Positions 61,878 through 64,000 of a stretch of 64,000 nt of DNA are shown here, one piece after another. Under the pieces are notes generated by a model. The model did no database searches and was not told where the DNA came from. It saw nothing but the letters and a program-made list of their open reading frames with translations. The translations under genes and the position numbers were made by a program. Source of the stretch: Lachnospiraceae bacterium (GTDB taxonomy: Bacteria; Bacillota; Clostridia; Lachnospirales; Lachnospiraceae); the NCBI GenBank assembly GCA_021770345.1, contig JAETRD010000015.1, positions 36,554 to 100,553 of the forward strand, written 5' to 3'. Position 1 is the stretch's first letter. Each line of letters opens with the position of its first letter.

Positions 61878-62859
61878 TTATTTTGTGATCTTCACTTTCT
61901 TTGCCGACGTGTATTTTCCATATACCTTTTTCCCTGTCGAGTCAACCTTGTACGCGCGCACCCGCATATAGTAGGTTTTACCCTTTTTCAGCTTTGTGAG
62001 GGTGAAGGACGTCTTTGACGTCGTCTTTTTCGTCACGGATTTTTTGAAGTTCTTATCCGTAGAGTACGAAATCTCGTAGCCCTTTACACCGGACACTTTT
62101 TTGTATTTCAGCGCGATCTGTCCCTTTTTGCTGTTTTTGCAGGAAGAAATCGCCGTCGCCTTTACGGTCACCTTCCCCCACTTCGCATACAGCGTATAGT
62201 TTTTCTTCGCACCCTTTTTGATCGTCGTAATCCTTTGTTTAAAGTTCTTGTCCGCATACCAACCCTTGAACACATAGCCCCTGCGCACGGGGTCTTTCAG
62301 CGATACCTTCTCGTTATAGTATGTTGAGGGGTTCTTCGCGTTGTTTTTCCCTTTGTCCAGTTTGTAGGTAATTTTCCAGGGAACCGTAATCCTGCAGGAG
62401 GCTGATTTCCCGCTGCCGTCCTTCGCCGCCTCCGTCTCCGCTGCCCCCGTTGTCCGTCATCGACCAGAGATCAAAGGAAAAATCCAAATGCAAAGCTGGC
62501 ACAACCGCGTAATCGGTATCGTCGACATCATTACAGGTTACACACCCGTAATCGTCGACATCCGCCACGCAGTCCAGCCCCAGATCCGCCAGCACAAACA
62601 GCGTACTGCCGTCGTTCTGCAGGACTTTCCAGCGAATCCGCTCCCATTTAAAGTAGCGATAGGCACTGTCGCCGAAATGACCGTCATAATTAGTGTCGTT
62701 TTTACTAATTCTGCGGTATTTTACGCCGTCCACCCAGGCATCCCCGTTCGCGTCATAGGCCGCCCCGGTGATCGCCTTTGTCAGCGCCGCCCCGGTAACC
62801 TCAGACTGCGGGTAGCTGCCGAAATAGACATAGCTCCAATCTGTCTTGTCATTTTCCAT
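61878..62859 (-). pseudogene. Frameshifted surface protein: DUF6273-like, InlB-type repeat, Fn3-like
   Basis: Two frames belong to one gene. The 5' part (62859-62314) encodes a DUF6273-like domain starting WSYVYFGSYPQSEVTGAALT and ending VVPALHLDFSFD, with its middle seemingly deleted. The 3' part, to 61878, encodes an InlB/Listeria-Bacteroides repeat (KITYKLDKGKNNAKNPS...LYAKW) and an Fn3-like domain (ALKYKKVSGVKGYEISYSTD...). The frames join at a run of five G on the coding strand (62444-62448); four would restore an unbroken frame. No signal peptide is seen at the present start and its ribosome binding site is poor, so the 5' end may also be lost. Confidence 0.8.
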
Positions 62860-62929
62860 AGTTGCCTTTGTTTTTATTTGTTACCCCTCCTGTGTCTGAC
62901 GCTTATATCTTTCTATTTCTCTTGAACAG

Positions 62930-63244
62930 TTAATGCATCTTATCTTCGTAATCCTGTAATTGATGAAAAATATTGTCTATAAAAACCACCTGATCAACTA
63001 TATGATACATCATAAAATATCTGTGACTCAGAAAATTGATACGCCTGTATCCTAATTTCTTCAATCGCGGATTATCACAAAGCTTCAGGCTTCCTGCCAT
63101 ATGCTTTAAACTTTCTTTCGTAGCTTCAAAATCATCTAACACATTTTTTGCAGCCTGTTCATTTTTCTTTTCAAAAAGCAACTATTTGATAAACTGGTCT
63201 AAATCTTCTTCTGCATCTGAGGTTACAACAATTTTATAACCCAT
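62930..63244 (-). pseudogene. RelE/ParE-family toxin gene with an in-frame stop
   Basis: The gene starts at 63244, overlapping the antitoxin gene by 11 bases, and reads MGYKIVVTSDAEEDLDQFIK, then TAG at codon 21 (63182-63184), then LLFEKKNEQAAKNVLDDFEA and so on. RelE relatives usually have Tyr at this position, so TAT or TAC to TAG is the simplest change. The remaining 83 codons keep toxin motifs (LKKLGYRRINFLSHRYFMMY, VFIDNIFHQLQDYE). Translation could restart at TTG 63181, but that product would lack the first strand. Confidence 0.85.
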
Positions 63245-63527
63245 ATTTCTCCTTCATGTCCCTGACAACATCATCGGCATCCTTAACCATCCCCTGTGCA
63301 GCGTGTTCACGGGATTTTTCCAGTTTTCCCAACAACTCAGCCTCCGTTAATGCCTCATAAGGATTTGCATTTCTCCTTTTAATTTCAAATGGAAATCCAT
63401 TTACGGCCAATGCCTGTGTCAAAAACATTCGAATAGCGGTATTCGTGTCCGTTCCCAGGTCCTTAAATAATTTATCAGATTTTATTTTTAAATCATCGTC
63501 CACTCTTATCTGAATTGTACTGGCCAA
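63234..63527 (-). CDS. RelB/DinJ-family antitoxin
   Basis: This 97-residue protein has a ribbon-helix-helix N-terminus, STIQIRVDDDLKIKSDKLFKDLG, followed by TDTNTAIRMFLTQALAVNGFPFEI, and a C-terminal toxin-binding half (LTEAELLGKLEKSREHAAQG...). The preferred start is TTG at 63527, with AGGAGG 8 bases upstream, giving the usual family start M-A-S-T-I-Q. A GTG at 63536 is too close to that site. The gene overlaps the toxin gene by 11 bases. It is intact although the toxin is not, and it should repress its own promoter. Confidence 0.9.
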   Translation of the reverse strand: MASTIQIRVDDDLKIKSDKLFKDLGTDTNTAIRMFLTQALAVNGFPFEIKRRNANPYEALTEAELLGKLEKSREHAAQGMVKDADDVVRDMKEKYGL

Positions 63528-63588
63528 ATCTGCCACCTCCTTCTCTCATCATCAATATATCAAAATATTAATACCAGATCAATACATT

Positions 63589-63740
63589 ATACCTTTTTCC
63601 CTGTCGAGTCCGTCTTGTAGGCGCACACCCGCACATAGTAGGTCTTTCCCTTTTTCAGTTTTGTGAGGGTAAAGGAAGTCTTCGCCGTCGTCTTTTTCGT
63701 CACGGATTTCTTAAAATTCTTATCCGTCGAAAGGGAAAGC
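63589..63740 (-). pseudogene. Truncated second copy of the Fn3-like C-terminus
   Basis: About 150 bases match the 3' part of the surface-protein remnant (61919-62070) closely, encoding STDKNFKKSVTKKTTAKTSF and so on. The copy stops abruptly at both ends. Confidence 0.8.
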
Positions 63741-63804
63741 CGGCAGGAATTTAAGCGAAGCGGCGCAGAGGGTAAGTAACACAGATATAGAAACGGCAAC
63801 CTTA

Positions 63805-63827
63805 CCCTCAGTGGACAAAGGGACACA
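63805..63827. repeat. Dispersed palindromic element, half copy C
   Basis: CCCTCAGTGGACAAAGGG followed by ACACA is the left arm of the element at 1143-1190 (16 bases identical). The right arm is missing. Confidence 0.7.
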
Positions 63828-63828
63828 C

Positions 63829-63941
63829 GGTCGGAAAAGAGCCAATTTTTGCCCCTGCCGCGTTGCTTTCGTTCCGCGTACGTTCAGTACGCGTCAGTCA
63901 AGCGCCTCGCAGGGACGAAAATTGACTTCTTTCCGACTCTC
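63829..63941. repeat. Large imperfect inverted repeat with inner palindrome
   Basis: The outer arms begin GTCGGAAAAGAGCCAATTTT and end AAAATTGACTTCTTTCCGAC. The centre holds a perfect CGCGTAC-GTTCA-GTACGCG hairpin. No coding capacity is seen. Confidence 0.7.
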
Positions 63942-64000
63942 TGACCCTGACCATAGATATTCGGGTAATTTACAAGGCGGACGATTGAGGCGTACTGGAC

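Larger units (their letters stand above)
63741..64000. other. Repeat-rich end of the window, no gene seen
   Basis: The stretch holds a half copy of the dispersed palindrome, a large imperfect inverted repeat and, at the very end, a GGCGTACTGGAC sequence resembling part of that repeat. Confidence 0.6.

Noticed and set aside
63182-63184. TAG in the toxin gene as programmed read-through or pyrrolysine coding
   Set aside because: No pyrrolysine genes or stimulatory structure were seen, and other genes in the window also end in TAG (metG, the 32-residue toxin).
2-64000. tRNA or rRNA genes
   Set aside because: I saw no cloverleaf-like sequence with a GGTTC-type T arm in intergenic regions and no rRNA sequence.

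Overview
The window looks like a chromosomal segment of an endospore-forming gut clostridium, most likely Lachnospiraceae. This is inferred from spoIID/spoIIQ, a T-box on metG, a GlgC/GlgD pair, the TIGR03916/TIGR03915 pair, DUF3842, DUF4474 and DUF6056 proteins, fused 2-oxoacid:ferredoxin oxidoreductase subunits and rubrerythrin. No phage, CRISPR array or transposase gene was seen. Genes are tightly packed and mostly on the minus strand.

Layout. 0-11 kb: a partial AraC regulator and a GH1 glycosidase, then a minus-strand dipeptide ABC operon (binding protein, fused double ATPase, two permeases) behind a long structured leader, DUF3842 and oleate hydratase. 11-24 kb: a TetR regulator, a DUF4474/metallophosphoesterase pair, an acetyltransferase, a VanW protein, an OmpR-type two-component system, a DEAD-box helicase, sporulation engulfment genes spoIID and spoIIQ, and rsmA. 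24-31.6 kb: glycogen genes glgC-glgD, the radical-SAM DNA-repair pair, TatD and a NarL-type two-component system. 31.8-35 kb: a divergent ABC exporter that this two-component system probably controls. 35-45.5 kb: two DUF6056 membrane paralogues, metG under T-box control, an MFS transporter, a Ca2+/Na+ antiporter and mntP under a Mn2+ riboswitch. 45.8-60 kb: a SWIM/SNF2 helicase, a cytidylate-kinase-like protein, Na+/H+ and Na+/phosphate transporters, a small alarmone synthetase, a GH79-like glycosidase, the 2-oxoacid oxidoreductase and rubrerythrin. 60-64 kb: a decaying accessory end with an AAA/DUF4143 ATPase, a frameshifted surface-protein gene, a relBE-type locus whose toxin has a stop codon, and dispersed palindromes.

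Main discoveries. (1) Between metG and the MFS gene (40186-40507) lies a compact locus with all parts of an Fst/par-type type I toxin-antitoxin system: a 32-residue membrane peptide gene on the minus strand, a convergent antisense RNA with a consensus promoter (TTGCAA-17-TATAAT), a shared terminator, and a direct repeat that makes the antisense RNA complementary to the toxin start region. (2) The two ATPase genes of the dipeptide transporter appear to have been fused by a 47-bp tandem duplication across the old stop/start overlap; removing one copy regenerates a DppD stop and a separate DppF start. (3) A promoter, a run of small hairpins and an intrinsic terminator precede the same operon, suggesting an undescribed attenuator or a small RNA. 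(4) A palindromic element with the core GTGGACAAAGG occurs three times.

All family names come from recognising sequence motifs by eye. No database search or structure prediction was run.
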